Of a stretch of 64,000 bases of DNA, positions 23,515-35,845 are shown one piece after another (within the stretch, counting starts at the first letter, position 1; each line of letters begins with the position of its first letter). The notes beneath the pieces are model-generated. The model saw only the letters and a program-made list of their open reading frames with translations, was not told where the DNA came from and made no database searches. Made by a program: the position numbers and the translations under genes. This DNA is from Stemphylium vesicarium (lineage: Eukaryota; Ascomycota; Dothideomycetes; Pleosporales; Pleosporaceae), in contig QXCR01000006.1 of assembly GCA_004380135.1 (NCBI GenBank), forward strand, positions 124,001 to 188,000, read 5' to 3'.

Positions 23515-26500
23515 TCTGGAAAGTGAGGAGGGTGAAGAAGTCCTCGTAGGTCCAATGAAGGCCTCAAGGACGATGTTAGAGTGATCCGGGAAGTGGAAGT
23601 AGGCCTTGTCCGTGTGGAAGTGGCAAATAGTCCCGGGTGGAAGACTCAGAAAAGTAAACTTGGTATTAGGTAGAGGTGCGGTGATGGCAACCCAAAGCGG
23701 CAAGTCAGGTGATTTGTAAGGGTTGAGATGGCAAGAGCGACTAAGACGGCGCGGCGCAAGTGGTTTGAGATGTTTGGAAGAGCTGGAGGAAGGTGGTGTT
23801 TGGTTGACGAAAGAATGTGGTGAGAGGAGGGTGTGGTAGAGTTATGGAGGATGTTTGGTGGTAGTGGTGGTGGTGGTGGTGGTGGTGGTAAAGTGTGAGG
23901 CGGGATATGATGTATGTTGTATGAGCACGGCTGGGCAGCAAGTGATAAAGAGAGGGCGTCTTGGGAGGGCTTGGGTGGCTATTGGCTGTGTGAAGGCCCC
24001 AGTTTTTCGTAAATATAGGGAAGGAGCGGCGCTATGACGAAGAAGGATGGGGCTACAGAGGAGTGCAGGCCATCAGCGATGTGTGCCATGGCCGTCGGCA
24101 CGCAGAGGGCGGCGCTAGCGACTGGGGCCCACTCTGGCTCCTCTCTGGCTGCCCACCCTGGCACTGCATCGTGGTCCGAGCCTGGCAGGGAGGCGAAAGT
24201 GAGGGAGGCAGGGGCGGGCAGTCGTGTGCGCCGTCTCTGCCCAGCGAGGCGCTAGGCGTGGACCAACAAAGGCCGTCATGCAGCTACCAGCTGGCCGGGG
24301 CCCTGTCCTTGGTGGGCCTGGCTGGACGTGAATCATGCCGCCTGCCATTCCGCACGGGCGGCTGTGACCACGGGCGAATCAGCAGCCCGTCAGCAGCAAG
24401 AGGGTGACACACTGCGCCGGGGCTCGAAGCAACAAGTGCACCAGCCTCGAGGCTAGTCAACGAGTGTGGGTGTGGGCTGTCGTCGCTCCACAAGCGCTCG
24501 TCAGCTCGCAGACAGAGGACACATGTCCAAGGCAAATCTTTGCAGTCCTGGCCCTTCTAGCCCCCCCTGATCTCACCATCTTGTCACCGGCCGATTAGAC
24601 GGGCCCACTGCTGGTACGCATGCAGAGCGACCGCGCCGCGCCCCAGGCAGAAGGCTGAAAGATTGGCGTTATGCCGTTCCCTGCCTAGTGCTGTCTAGGC
24701 TGGTGAAAGACGCTGCGCAAAGCCTGCCCAGGCTTACGACGCGACAAAAGCCGCGAGGGCACGGCCGGCGTTCGATAGTCTTCGCTGGCTCCGAGGGCCC
24801 ATGACGAATGCAGCCCGTCCAAACGACGATCTCGCAACGCTGCGGCACTGCGAGACTGCGAGCTGCATCGACGACTGTCATGCTCGACCATCTCATCCCC
24901 ATGCCGTCTGCCTAAACCCGGCCCTGTCTCCAAACCACGGCACAGTGGCCTGTCAGCAATCCCGCAGTCACATTTCGGTTTCGAGTTGGTGGAGCTTCCA
25001 GTAGTACCTACCTGCCGCCCGGCGCTTGTGGGCGAAGATGCATCGTCCTCCAATCTTCCAATTTTTTTTCCCTCTCGTGTCTATCCATGTCTATCCATGT
25101 CCTCACACACCAAGGGCGGGCGGGTTGGCTGGTGGCGGCGAAGAGCGTTGGCGATGACACATGGCTAGTGGCTGCCCGATTGGACGCAGCCTGTCCTACG
25201 CCTGCCGACCTTGTTGCGCCGGACTTCGCCCTGTTCTCGCTGCCGGCCGTCTATTGGCTCGTCCACTATAGTGCTCTCTGCTCTTGCACTATGACTAACC
25301 GAACCGTTCGCCATTCAGCGCCCGCCCTGTTGCTCGGCTCCGTGGGCAATTTTGGATCCACGAGATGGGCCCCCGCCAGTGGCGCGCCAGGGCTACCAGA
25401 ATTTTCGAGACCTCGCTGCCTGGCCAATCGGAGCCGTGGTCATTTCGCAAATTTGTGCCAATCACCGCCAGAGTCGCCCTTAGGGCCCCGGCCAACGTGT
25501 CGTTGCAATCCAGTCATGGTCTTGTGACCTGGTGGCCGTCACCGCCCAGCTGTATCGTGTCGTGTCGTGTTGTCCCAGTCACACCGGCCATTCGCTGGGT
25601 TTGGCATGTCGTGGTGTATTGCGCAATTCACTGCGGCGAACTCGTGTTGATCCATGGGTTGCCAGTCAGTCAGCGCTCAGCGCTCAGCTCCCCCACGGCC
25701 AGACGTGAAAAGGAGTTCGTTGAATGACTGCCAGATCGAGTAGCGAGAGCGTTCTACCGGCTCGTATCTCCTCCGTATCCATGTCCCCGTTGGAGCAATA
25801 ACCGACTCATCCTGTTCCGCATATGAACCGTCTGGAGCTGGGATGCCCACCACATTGCGAAGCTTACCCAGCGCAAGCGAGCCAGCAGTGCAAGCACCTG
25901 CAGCTTTCCAATTCTTTTTCTGCCTTCCGGCGTCATCCGTGCATCAAGCACGGCTACCATTCAGGTCCGCTTCCCGCTGGCTAAACCTACGAGCGGGAGT
26001 CTGTGAGTGAAGGGGGCCGAAGATCATGTACGAGCGAAATTGTTCCTTCCCACGCCAGCTCCACGGCAAGAACTTTGTTGGTACTCGAGATGAAAGGAAC
26101 CGTTCCCAAGAGCATGGCCACGGGTGACTGCTCAGCCACCCTGTGCACGCCGTGATAATTTACCCATCGCGCTAGCAATCTCTTCAGCGAGCGCACAATT
26201 TTTGCATACCATCCTGCTAAGCTCTATGCACCGCCGCATGTAATAGTGCAGCAGCATTCGGTCATGACCAGCGTCGTCTTGACTGCTTTCGATCCGTTCG
26301 ACCCGCCTTAAGCTGCTCTATGCGCGCCATATCGCTGCCAGCAACCACAAGCTGAATCAGATGCTGCATGCTTTCCTTGCCAGACAGGCGTTCTCCACAA
26401 AGCTCGAGCGTTTCAGTGGACAGGTCGAGAGTTGCACATTCACCGCCAAATGGCGTCTACTATGGAGCCAAAGGGTCTAGCTCCATCTTTTGCGTTTGAT

Positions 26501-28645
26501 CTTATCGATAGCTGCCCTCGAAAACCAAACCCGCCCCGCCATCTCACCCTCCTGTGCCTTCAAACTCTAACGGCACCCGTGTGAGCAAGGGAACATCCAA
26601 TCCACCCTCTCGTACCCACCGTAACAGTCGAGATGGCTAGTAGAACTTGCAACGTGGCGCCAACCCTTGGGGCAACTTCAGACGATTCCAATCACATCGC
26701 TTGATCAACATCCACCGGGCATCCACAGCTCTACACAACAACTCCGGTCTGTCTATTCCAGACGCTTCGGTCAATCTGAAAGCCTCGACGATCAGCGAAT
26801 GGCGATACTGCAGCCTCGTTTTTGCTGACTTGTTGAGCGTTGTTTGGCTCGCCTCTGGCCTAGGGAGATGCAGAGGGCAGGCTCAGGCGACTAAGAAAGT
26901 GCCGACAAGATCTGAACCGCTGGTTAACCGCCACATTATGCTTTGCAGACAGCCGGACAACCATTGGTCAAGAGCGATGTAACAAATCGTGGTTAGTCTA
27001 CACCGCTCGGAGTCGGTCCGCACATACTCAAATCGATCTCCAGGCATGCAGGCATAACGTTTCGCCTCTGTCATGGCAGGACCAAACTCCGGAGCCGTTC
27101 TTTGTTTACTTGTTTTTACACCATCATGCGTTGCATACTATCTGCATGATGAGGAGCTATTCCGACACACCAAGTCTGGTCTCTGTGCCGCTCCTTGGTC
27201 ACTCTATCTGACAACCTTTACATAGGCCGATCACTAGTCGAAGATCTCTCGGGTTAGCTTGCGCGTCGTGACTGCTGATTCCCGCACGGCTGAGCGGCCA
27301 TAGGAAATGTCATCATAACGGGCGGCCAAGTGATGCAAGACCCTGCACATCACTTTATTCTGAGACGGAGGTCAGATCTCCAGGTCGCGCTTCCGGACGA
27401 CACCGCAACCCATAGGTTTGATCAAAAGTAATAGCTTGTGCACCAGACTTCGTAATGACTACGCAGCGACGCAGGTCTATGAGCGGCTGTAGGACTAGAT
27501 CAGCACTTCGTACGACGCCATTCTCTGCACATCATGTCAATGACATGAAGGCTGTTGCAAAAGCCATCTCTACCCCATGCCCGTCAGAGTTCGTCGACTG
27601 TCTCACGTTACGATCGATTGCTTATCCATCCTCAACATTTCAACCCCAACAATCTGGCCGACTACCAGTAACGACAGGACGGAAACTTCATCAAGCGGCT
27701 CAGCAGGCGAAACTGACTTTCAAGCCACCCGCGTTACTCCACCATGGTTCGTCAGATCGGCACTTGGGGGCTCCGTATGGAACCCAAATCGCTGGCGCAG
27801 CATGAACTTTAACGCGTCACTTGCGAGACCCTTTGCAGGCGGCCGCGCAAATCGATGTGCACCTTGCTTCTCTCGACGAAACACACGTGTCCGATAGCTT
27901 TCTAGTCGGCGGCAACTAACCACCGAACCAAACTTTGTCTGTTGGCTGTAAGCTTGAATCGAATAATTGGATCGGCAGGAACATCGGACCTTCTGCGGCT
28001 CCGTCGTGTTGTTCTATGGTCCTTCTCGACAAGTACAGCCGCTCGCGCCGTGCTTAGTTGTCATTCCGCCAGTCTACAGTTGCACCATATTTGGGGAGTC
28101 AGACTAGATCGCCATGACTAGGGGAGGCTCCAATCTAATCTTCTTCCGTGGAGCAAAGAGTCACGATAGGGTGCTCGGACTCTTTTTTCTTTGAGACAAC
28201 TGATGTGCACAAATACGGTCCTGCCATGTCCATCAGTACCCATTCTCGGTGGGTGGAAATCTCAGAAATGCGCGAATTGCAGATTCTTGCATGTGAATTT
28301 TCTTTCCGTCCTTCTGGCCTTTTTCTAGCGGCCTTTTCGGCGCTCACAGTTGGTCTGCCAAGGTCTCGTCACAGTATGACAGTCTTTCTCAACGGGCTTA
28401 TGCTGCATTGTACGGTGCTCCATCTTGCCGACATACTGCCCAATGTTGAAGTCGTTGGGTAACGTCAGCCGCATGATTACTCTTGTCGCAACCGAAGTAT
28501 ACCCGCAGTAAGCGATCGTGAGTTCCAGCAAACTCGTGAGACGGTGTTTCATACAGATTATTCGGAGGGTTTCCGGCTTCGTCTCTTCACCACGTGACAT
28601 AGTAAGATGCTCCAGACACTTTTACTTTCCTCAAGGCAGCAGCTT
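23515..28645. other. 5 kb intergenic region, GC-rich at 24.0-25.7 kb
   Basis: This lies upstream of the kinase. From about 24.0 to 25.7 kb the sequence is visibly GC-rich with CCAGCCT/GGCC-type words, then returns to ordinary composition. Many short frames overlap there because stop codons are rare in GC-rich DNA; none shows a domain or splice support. A minus-strand frame at 28135-28347 is weakly protein-like, but I cannot connect it to a gene. Confidence 0.35.
23857..23889. repeat. GGT triplet microsatellite
   Basis: Near-perfect GGT/GTG repeat upstream of the kinase start. It would be CCA/CAC in the kinase transcript if the 5' UTR extends this far. Confidence 0.8.
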
Positions 28646-29409
28646 CTAGCACGAAGTCGGTCCGGCGTCACATTCCATCATATAGAATTTAGGCAGCCGT
28701 AGTCGACTGGTCTTTGTCAACGACCGTCTAATCGAGGAATCATCACATGATTTGAAACTCGTATTCGCTCTGGAGGTCGTCTTTGCCATATGGGCCGTAT
28801 CTACGTATTCGCGTCGAGGCAGCTGCTGATTCCAAAGCTTTTTGCTTGAGCAACCGTTGGACAAATGGTGGATGCAGTAGGGCATAGCCATCCCACATCT
28901 CAACTTCGCCAAGGCTATCTTCTGTCCTTCCTCCATTGCCCAGATACTCTTATGCTCCAAATCTGATGCATATCCAAGTGCCTCCATTGTCTTCAGGTAA
29001 AGTGTAGGTATACCGAGCCGCCAAGGTACGATCAAAATCTAGATGGCAATCATCATCACCCGCAAGTAACTACTAGCCTGTATACCGACCCACAAGGCTG
29101 TAAAGCATCAGCATCACTCTGGATTTCGAGCACAGCCCAAAATCCCTCCGTATTCTCACTCATCACATGCTTGAATCCGTGCCTACCCAACCGTAGCCCA
29201 ACAGACACTGACGACAGCGATCCCCTCACCCCATGCTGCCCGCCCACGAGAATTCCCAAAGCCCGCGCCAGCCTCATGACGTGCCCCAGAGTTTCGTTTT
29301 CGTATAACAACGAGCATGGCACTCGGGGGCCTCTCCTACGCACGAGGAAGGAAGAATATGTACAAGGACGGCCCTCCCTGCTGTCAAAGTGGGCGGGCAG
29401 GCTGTACAT
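28646..29409 (-). CDS. Possible spliced gene, uncertain
   Basis: Exon 1 could run from ATG 29409 to 29086. It reads like protein toward its end (SENTEGFWAVLEIQSDADAL). A 47-nt GTATAC...CATCTAG intron (29039-29085) keeps phase 0 into a second open exon (29038 down), beginning ILIVPWRLGIPTLYLKTMEAL and reaching a stop at 28646. The last third of exon 2 is poor in that frame. A different frame there reads better but carries a TAA. No domain recognised, and no branch-site consensus in the proposed intron. This could be a decayed gene or chance. Confidence 0.25.
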
Positions 29410-29431
29410 AGGTACCTAGGTACCTAGGTAC
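29409..29431. repeat. TAGGTACC short tandem repeat
   Basis: Nearly three copies of an 8-bp unit, TAGGTACC. Each contains the palindrome GGTACC, and the unit junction creates CCTAGG. Confidence 0.8.
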
Positions 29432-31756
29432 ATAGATAGACCACGGCATCCCAGCCATTTGCCTCGTCAAAGAAAGCGTCGCCGTCAGGACCAGGTCGCC
29501 CAACGCGGGTACCCGACCGCCTCACAACTTTCTCGCTTCACGCCTCACGCTCGCTCCACAACGGGCCATCAGCACAAAACCAAACATGAAACCGCCTCAC
29601 AACTATGATCTTCGACAGTGCAGTCATCCACTTTTCTTTGCCACAGCTGCCTGGGTGTGGTATGGTCAGTAGTAGGACCTATCAGCTGACTACATAGAAG
29701 ACAAGTTGTTGGTGTGGGCAGCAAGCGTGCGCGTGGGTGGCTGTGGTTGCTTGCTTGCTTGCTTGCAGTCTGTCTGTTTGATCTGTCTGGTCGGCAACAC
29801 AGTCGGTCGGTCTGTGGTTCCAAACGTAAACGCTGACGGATCGACCACCACCAAAAACAGTCACGCCCCAGAACAACACCGCATGCGCGTAACGCCTGTG
29901 AGCAAGCAACACACAAAAAAATAAGACGATCTTCAAAGATGCAGCGAACGAACTGCACATCTGCTATTACCGGTTTCAGGGAGCGGCACGACTAAGGTAA
30001 GACGACGGCTGCAGGTCATCGATGCGGTTGCGCGGCGACGGGTGCGGGCGCTGCTTCGCTTCGCTTCCTTCGTACCAGTTGCTGCGTGCGGGGGCTTCGG
30101 GGGTCTAAGAAAAGGTCACCACCAAACCCCAGATGGGAAACCATGGCCGCCTGGTCCAAAGTTAAGGGTCCGGGCGGTTGCGCAACCACGCGGCGGCGGG
30201 CGTCTGTTGACCAGCCGATTTTTTGTATTGACTTGTCTGCATCGCCACGAATAGACCAGCGCGCGCGTACGTACGTGCGTGTGTGTGTGTATGCGTGCAT
30301 TGATGTGGGCGGTAGGATTGCGACGCACCTGGATCTGGACTTGGACCTGTCTGTTTGGGTCTGTAAGTAGGCGCTGGTGGCAGACGCATAGGTACGGCGT
30401 TGCGTCGCGTCGAGAAACGGGCAACTGAGGCTCTATCGCAACAGACCAACCATCCGACTGACTGACACCAGCTAGTCGCAACCAACCACGACGACTATAT
30501 TTGGCCGGAGACAGTGAGAAAGGGCGGCTTTCTTAGTTGACAACCCGCCTTGCGAACGAACGGTAAACAAGCGTTTTCGTTGCTAAGATCGGAGAAACAT
30601 CCGTAACGCACACGCGTAAACACCCTGCTGTGCGCATCGATCGCATCTGCATGTATGTCTACGGCGAAGGAGACCTTTAGACTCTCGGAAGCGCCGTCGT
30701 CCTACGGATTCTGCTGTCACATCGAGTCGAGTCAAATCGAGTGAATAGTGTATGCACGCGATAACGAGACGCTCGGCTAGTAGTAGAAAGAGTATATGGA
30801 TGAAGAAGAAGCAAAGGTCGCCTAATGGGGCCGGAGCCTGGAAGCGCAAAATAAGCATGACATGACCCCAGGCGTCAAAGTTAGATGTGGGGAGCCTTGA
30901 CACTGGGTGGTGCTTGTGGCAGTGGCAGCACCATTGCGTTTTCTTTCTTTGGAATTATTAGGGTTTGGTGGACGTCGAGGGAGGGGTATGCGTGCGTGAT
31001 ATCAGGCCATGTTGGATGTCCGCGTGAAGTCGGGGAAAAAGCAAAACAAAAGTCTAGGTCTCAGGACACTAGCGACTCGTCGCTTTGCTGCACCGGGCGA
31101 AGCAACAACATAGACAGTCATCGTGGCCTTTTTTTTGGCGTCGTGAGTCTCTCTTTCGTACAGTTGTTAGTACCCTCCCACCCCCACACCATACACTAGT
31201 CTAGTCTATCTCGTAGACAACATCCAAGAATAAGCCATACTAGCAAAATATATCTCTCTTGCATCGAAATCCGCTTGCCTTGAGACCCAGCCCACATCTA
31301 CACGAGCCCCACAGAAAAAAGTTGTTCTAGAAGACGAGGTGGCGGTGGGGCGCCTGTTGTATACGAATCATACACGCTACGGTTGCAAAAACGTCAGCGA
31401 TATTACGAAGACACGAGGTGTTTTTTGCTATGTATAGTTGCCGTCCCTTATGCGAATGTTGTTGAAAGGGACACGGGTAAGTGATAAGTATATTTGAAGG
31501 GTTAGAGAAGTGGGGTTTAAGACGGGGATTTGAAAGTACGAGGGTTTCTATGTATGTAAATTATATTCTTGCCGTAGTCACCATGCCCAAGCGTAGATGA
31601 TGTTGTCTTATTCGCCTTGCACTTCACCGGGGCGCATACATGGTGGGTGTTGTGGACGAAGAGTATTCGTAGAGCAAGGTGAAAGATGGAGAATTGAGTC
31701 TTGTCTCGGCGTTATTTCGATTTTGCGTGATTTTCATTTGATACGGAGAAGGGATG
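29432..31756. other. 2.3 kb intergenic region with simple repeats
   Basis: No convincing gene. It contains a TTGC tetramer run near 29747-29766 and an alternating GTAC/GT run near 30267-30298. The final ~500 bases lie downstream of the YJU2 stop and probably hold its 3' UTR. Confidence 0.4.
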
Positions 31757-32532
31757 CTATGGCTTCGTCTCCCGCTTGATCCCAAACACTTTGCCAAAGT
31801 CCTTCTTGACTTTTTTTTCTTTTTTTCGTGGCCTCACAGCCGCAAAGTCGACATTTGAATTGACCTCTTTCACTTCCTTCACCTCTTCCAACACCCTCTT
31901 CTTCCCCTTGAACGCGGCCCGCGCGTCCTCTGCGTCCTGGTCACCCTCAGCACCAGCGTGAATCTGTCTTGATGCAGTGAGGCTCTCCACGCTCCCTTTC
32001 CCATTGTGTTCTCTCCTCGCAGTAGCAGCTCTGATTTCATCCAATGCATCAAAAGCAGCCATCTCCACCCCTGCCTTATAGAGCTTATGCTCTAAGCTTC
32101 CCATCGCGGTAGTTGCCTCACCCCCATCATCTGCATCCCCCCTCTCTCAAACCTGTTCAATCTCTGCTCCTTTGTATCCCGAGCGCGTTCCTCGTTCCTC
32201 CATGCTTCAAAACCACGCTTCGCCCCACTCACGATGCGATAGTCCATGTTCTTTGGGTCCGTCTCGATGATGATTTTTGCCGAGCAGGTGGGACATTTAC
32301 AATGCAGCGTGATGATCTTGACGCCGAGATATGTGTCTGGTGAAATGTGCTTCGGGGCATTGTAGAACTTCTTGCCTTTGGTGGTGTATGCGCCGCAGGA
32401 TAGACACCGCATGCTGCGGAAGGGACAAACGAAATTGACTACAGTGGCGCGTGGTGTGCTTCGAGTGCGCGGTGCGAGAGACGGGTCGAAGTCCGCAGGG
32501 TAGTATTTTTGGATGTTTTTGCGGTCGCCCAT
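31757..32532 (-). CDS. YJU2: YJU2/CWC16-family splicing factor, with an apparent -1 frameshift
   Basis: The frame from ATG 32532 begins MGDRKNIQKYYPADFDPS, the YJU2/CCDC94 start signature. It carries two CxxC pairs (MRCLSCGAY; CKCPTCSAK) for zinc binding and the TDPKNMDY block. After the ERGG codons it runs into a premature TAG. The natural continuation lies in the next frame (EATTAMGSLEHKLYKAG...FDALDEIRAATARRE, then a Lys-rich tail ending at 31757). One extra G in the G6 run at 32137-32142, or the G5 run at 32121-32125, restores a smooth acidic linker. No usable intron fits there. Yju2 joins the Prp19-related complex and promotes the first step of pre-mRNA splicing in the nucleus. Because the protein is important, a sequencing error in the homopolymer is as likely as a real lesion. 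Confidence 0.8.
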
Positions 32533-32824
32533 GTTTGAAGGCTGTGGGAGTTGGATTTATAATAGAGGATGGAGGATTTTGCAGATTTTGTAAATGTGTG
32601 TGGGATTTGTGATGGGTGATGGTGTTTGAAGGATACAGAGAGGGCGACTATACGATTTATGATGGAGGTTGCTGAGAGCAGCCTGGAGCATATCGTGGTT
32701 GGCGGTTCCAAAGTTTTCGTCAAGCGATGTTGGCTTGGACACTTGACATCGAATCCTCAAGGCGGTATTACCAATTCCAAGGTGCATGTTCACTATAGAA
32801 TGAAGGTTGAAGTCGGGAAACCGT

Positions 32825-34529
32825 CTACTGGGAGAACAATAGTGCTACCATGACCCTAGTGGCCTGAAATACACCCTTACTATGAACCAGAGAATTGAAC
32901 GTCCGGGGTATCTTCTTCAAACCGGCGCCGTCATCCGCTTCAGACCCTAGATGCAAAGTTAGTCCCACGAAGCACACCAAACACCATGAGCGTGAGAGAT
33001 TGGAAAACTTACAAACTTGGGGAAAGGCGGTTTCCACAGTAACGTCCGATTGAGCCTCGCCCGTCCAATCGAAACCGATCCGCCAGTTCAGCTTCAACAG
33101 GATATGCTTGTCCTGCAAGACCAATGTGTCACGGCCTAGATTGCGATTTAAGTCCTTGCGCGAAACCGACTTGGTGGAGTTTGTGTGAGCGGCATTTTCG
33201 GTATCCTTTTCAGTGCGACCGGGGAGCAAGTGCGCAAAGACAGTCTCGCATTTGTGCCAGTGTTGTGCGCGCTTCTTCGCAATGTCCCAGTATGAATCAA
33301 TGGCCCACGAAGCATTGCCTAGATCCTTTTCTTGGGCTTTTGCTCTGATGAAGGAGCCTAATTCCCTCTCAGCCCAGGGAGAGATGCGGAGAAGCTGGAA
33401 GTCTAGGATCTCGGTCGCCAAAGCGTCGATTGTAATGGCGACTTGGGCCGTGAGAAGCTTCTGTGGACCGGTAATGTCGATTGTGTGCTTTTGGTGGACA
33501 CGTCGGGAAGATGGCTGCACCTTGTTACGGGGTAGGCTGAGTTGGGTGGAGAACTTGAAGGATGTGAACATCTCCAGATAAGGTAGGGGGTCTGCTAGTT
33601 CAACTGGCCGATGGGAAGGGACTGGTTTATCTGACTGTTTTGGGCGAGGCTGAGGTACGGATATTGCAGCAAACGGCAAGAACGAGCAGAGTAAGCTTGA
33701 TACTGGCGCCTTTTCGGGTTCGGTTTCAGCACCGCTAATCTCTGTGATGAAATTGCTAGTTCATAGTCAGTCATTGATCGAATGGGGTAGTTTACTGTAC
33801 TCACCTCAAACTCCTGTGCTCCTGAGGTTGTAACACTTCATTTGGCCCTCGCCGTTGCTCTTTGACAATCTCATCGACACATCTGGACACCTGGGATTCC
33901 AATTCTTCCACCTCACGCTGCAGCTTCGCCTTCTCCTGTTTTCTCCTTTCAAGTTCTGGATCTGGAGATTGTCGTTTCTCTACCGCTTCCTGTGTATCTT
34001 CTTCGGCAGGACCGTCTTCAACGATCTTTGTAATATCGTCTGATTGCACTGCGGGCGCTTTCGGGTTTGATGACTGAGCTAAAGCGTTCTTGCTGCGCGG
34101 AGGTCGCTTGCTCGGCGATGAGAACAGAACACCTCGACGCGGCTGATCTTGCTCGTCGAGGCCTTGCTGTGATGAGGTTGCAGGCAATTCCGAATCCTCA
34201 TTGCCTGTGTCTTCCGGGACGCCTCTAGAGTTGGCATTCTGCCCACGCGGTGTTGCATCCTGCTCAGAACCAGGCTGCGCATCTGTATCACCCAGGACGA
34301 AAGCACGCGCCTGCTTTCCTCTTGCCAATACATCTCCACGGGCGCTGCGCTTGGGGGATGCGCTGAGGCGGGGTGTTGACGCGGAAGGCAGGAGGTTCGG
34401 ATGGTTGCGCGCAAGGCTGGCTTTTGTGGGCGAAGCAAATGATGGCCGCCGCGGGGGCTTTCTCAGAGGACTCGATGCGCGGTCTTCGGGTGAGTTGGTC
34501 CTCCTCCGCTTGGACGGTGGCTCGCTCAT
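32825..34529 (-). CDS. CENP-O/Mcm21-like kinetochore protein, 529 aa
   Basis: Exons 34529-33805, 33755-33013 and 32946-32825, with introns of 49 nt (GTGAGT...ACTAG) and 66 nt (GTAAGT...GACTAAC...TCTAG). The N-terminal ~190 residues are disordered, basic and Ser/Pro-rich, starting with an NLS-like PSKRRR. A short coiled coil follows (residues ~195-235, ELERRKQEKAKLQREVEELE). The rest is ordered, with LPYLEMFTSFKF, GRDTLVLQDKHILLKLNW and RIGFDWTGEAQSDV. This layout fits CENP-O (Mcm21/Mal2), part of the inner-kinetochore COMA/CCAN complex at centromeres. The family call is from remembered patterns; another CCAN subunit is possible. It lies in tandem upstream of the YJU2 gene. Confidence 0.65.
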
Positions 34530-34871
34530 TATGTGTGATGTGCGTATGTGATGGGATGAAAGCCTTGGTGGCTTTGGCGCGTACTGGTGATGCTTCTCGT
34601 TCTAGAAATGTACTTTTGTTTTGGTTTACGTGCTCGGCGGGGTTAATGCGACAGAGCAGTGAATGCGACGCGTCGGCGCGTGTTGTTACCCTATCGGCGT
34701 TCGCTGCAGCTTTTGCCGACACTTGGAAATGCGGCGCAAAATGACGTCGGAATGTCCACTGATATCAGTCAAGCTCAAGACTCCACCATCCACAGAGTGG
34801 CTATCTCGCCATGTCATGACCAGACACCATCATACTGTGACGCTGTCGGAATCCCTTGTTTTGTTGAAACA
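34530..34871. other. Divergent promoter between kinetochore and mitochondrial genes
   Basis: About 340 bases separating the minus-strand CENP-O-like gene from the plus-strand OXLD1-like gene. Upstream in-frame codons exist for the latter, so its start could lie within this spacer (for example the ATG near 34756). Confidence 0.45.
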
Positions 34872-35686
34872 ATGGAGTACATCGCACACTCAGCCGCAAA
34901 GGCAGGGCGCCAGAGATTATGCGCTTCGTGCTTGAAGTCATGGCGCAGGTCGCGTGCTTCAACAAAAGCAGGGCGAATGGGACTGCAGAATAGCAATCGG
35001 ATACAGCGCAGATTCAAAGGCTACATAGCGCCTGAGGGGGAACAAGCTAGGCCCATTACAGGCTTCTATGCAGGTTGGGCCTTCGACCACGTTGCTTGCG
35101 ATACTTGTACTAACAACTTGTAGATATGCTGAAGAAACCACTCTCCCAAGTCCAATCTCTATCACACACAAATCCAGAGCCCCCCAAAGAGCCGCCGAAA
35201 ACCCCCAAGGAAGAAACTTTTGCCAAAGCCCGTATCATCTTCGGTTCCACGACTGCGCTCGAAGAACGCAAACAAGAGATTATGAACTCCTCACAGAACA
35301 TTGCTGGAGTCCTTGTCCCTCCGCGCCCCGAAGAACCAGACAACTGCTGCATGTCCGGTTGCGTCAACTGCGTGTGGGACATGTACCGAGACGAGATGGA
35401 AGAGTGGGCGGAGAAGAATGCTCAGGCGAGAGCAGCAATGCAAGCACAACGGCAAGAAGGCAAAGGAACCGGTAGTATGGTGGCAGGCGAAGCGATGCCG
35501 AGCCATGCTGCTACCAGTATGGACGACGACGGTGGCGGTAGTGAGACCAACTGGGACGGCAGTTTTGATGACACTGATAAGGACAAGCTTTTCGCGGATA
35601 TTCCTGTAGGCATCCGGGAATTCATGAAGACCGAGAAGAAGTTGAAACAGGCGCAGAAGAAAGCAGAGGCTGCTGCCGCTGCCTGA
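34872..35686 (+). CDS. Oxidoreductase-like domain (OXLD1-type) mitochondrial protein, 254 aa
   Basis: Exon 1 (34872-35073) joins exon 2 (35124-35686) across a 50-nt intron with a textbook TACTAAC...TTGTAG 3' end. The donor is the less usual GTTGGG. The junction reads PITGFYA/DMLKKPLSQ. Residues ~1-45 are basic, Ser/Arg-rich and low in acid, as expected of a mitochondrial presequence. The domain core lies near residues 140-165, with CCMSGCVNCVWDMYRDEMEEW; its CCxxGCxxC cysteines match the oxidoreductase-like N-terminal family. The C-terminus is Lys/Ala-rich. The biochemical role of the family is not settled. The start is the least certain part. The gene converges on DPM3, with 160 bases between the stops. 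Confidence 0.75.
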
Positions 35687-35845
35687 GCATCGATTTTCGG
35701 CAAGACCTGAGGAATTGTCTTGCCTTGTATAGCTGCATAGCCTTTGTGGAACGTTCAAATACCCATCCATTATGTCCACTGCAACACCCCCACCGCAAAA
35801 CCCAGCCAATGCCCAATTGTAGAACCCCTAATACATCCCCCACAT

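Noticed and set aside
24034..25727. Many open frames on both strands
   Set aside because: Expected in GC-rich DNA where stop codons are rare; none has a domain or splice support.
29407..29434. Candidate CRISPR-like or terminal repeat
   Set aside because: Only three adjacent 8-bp units without spacers; a simple tandem repeat in a eukaryotic genome.
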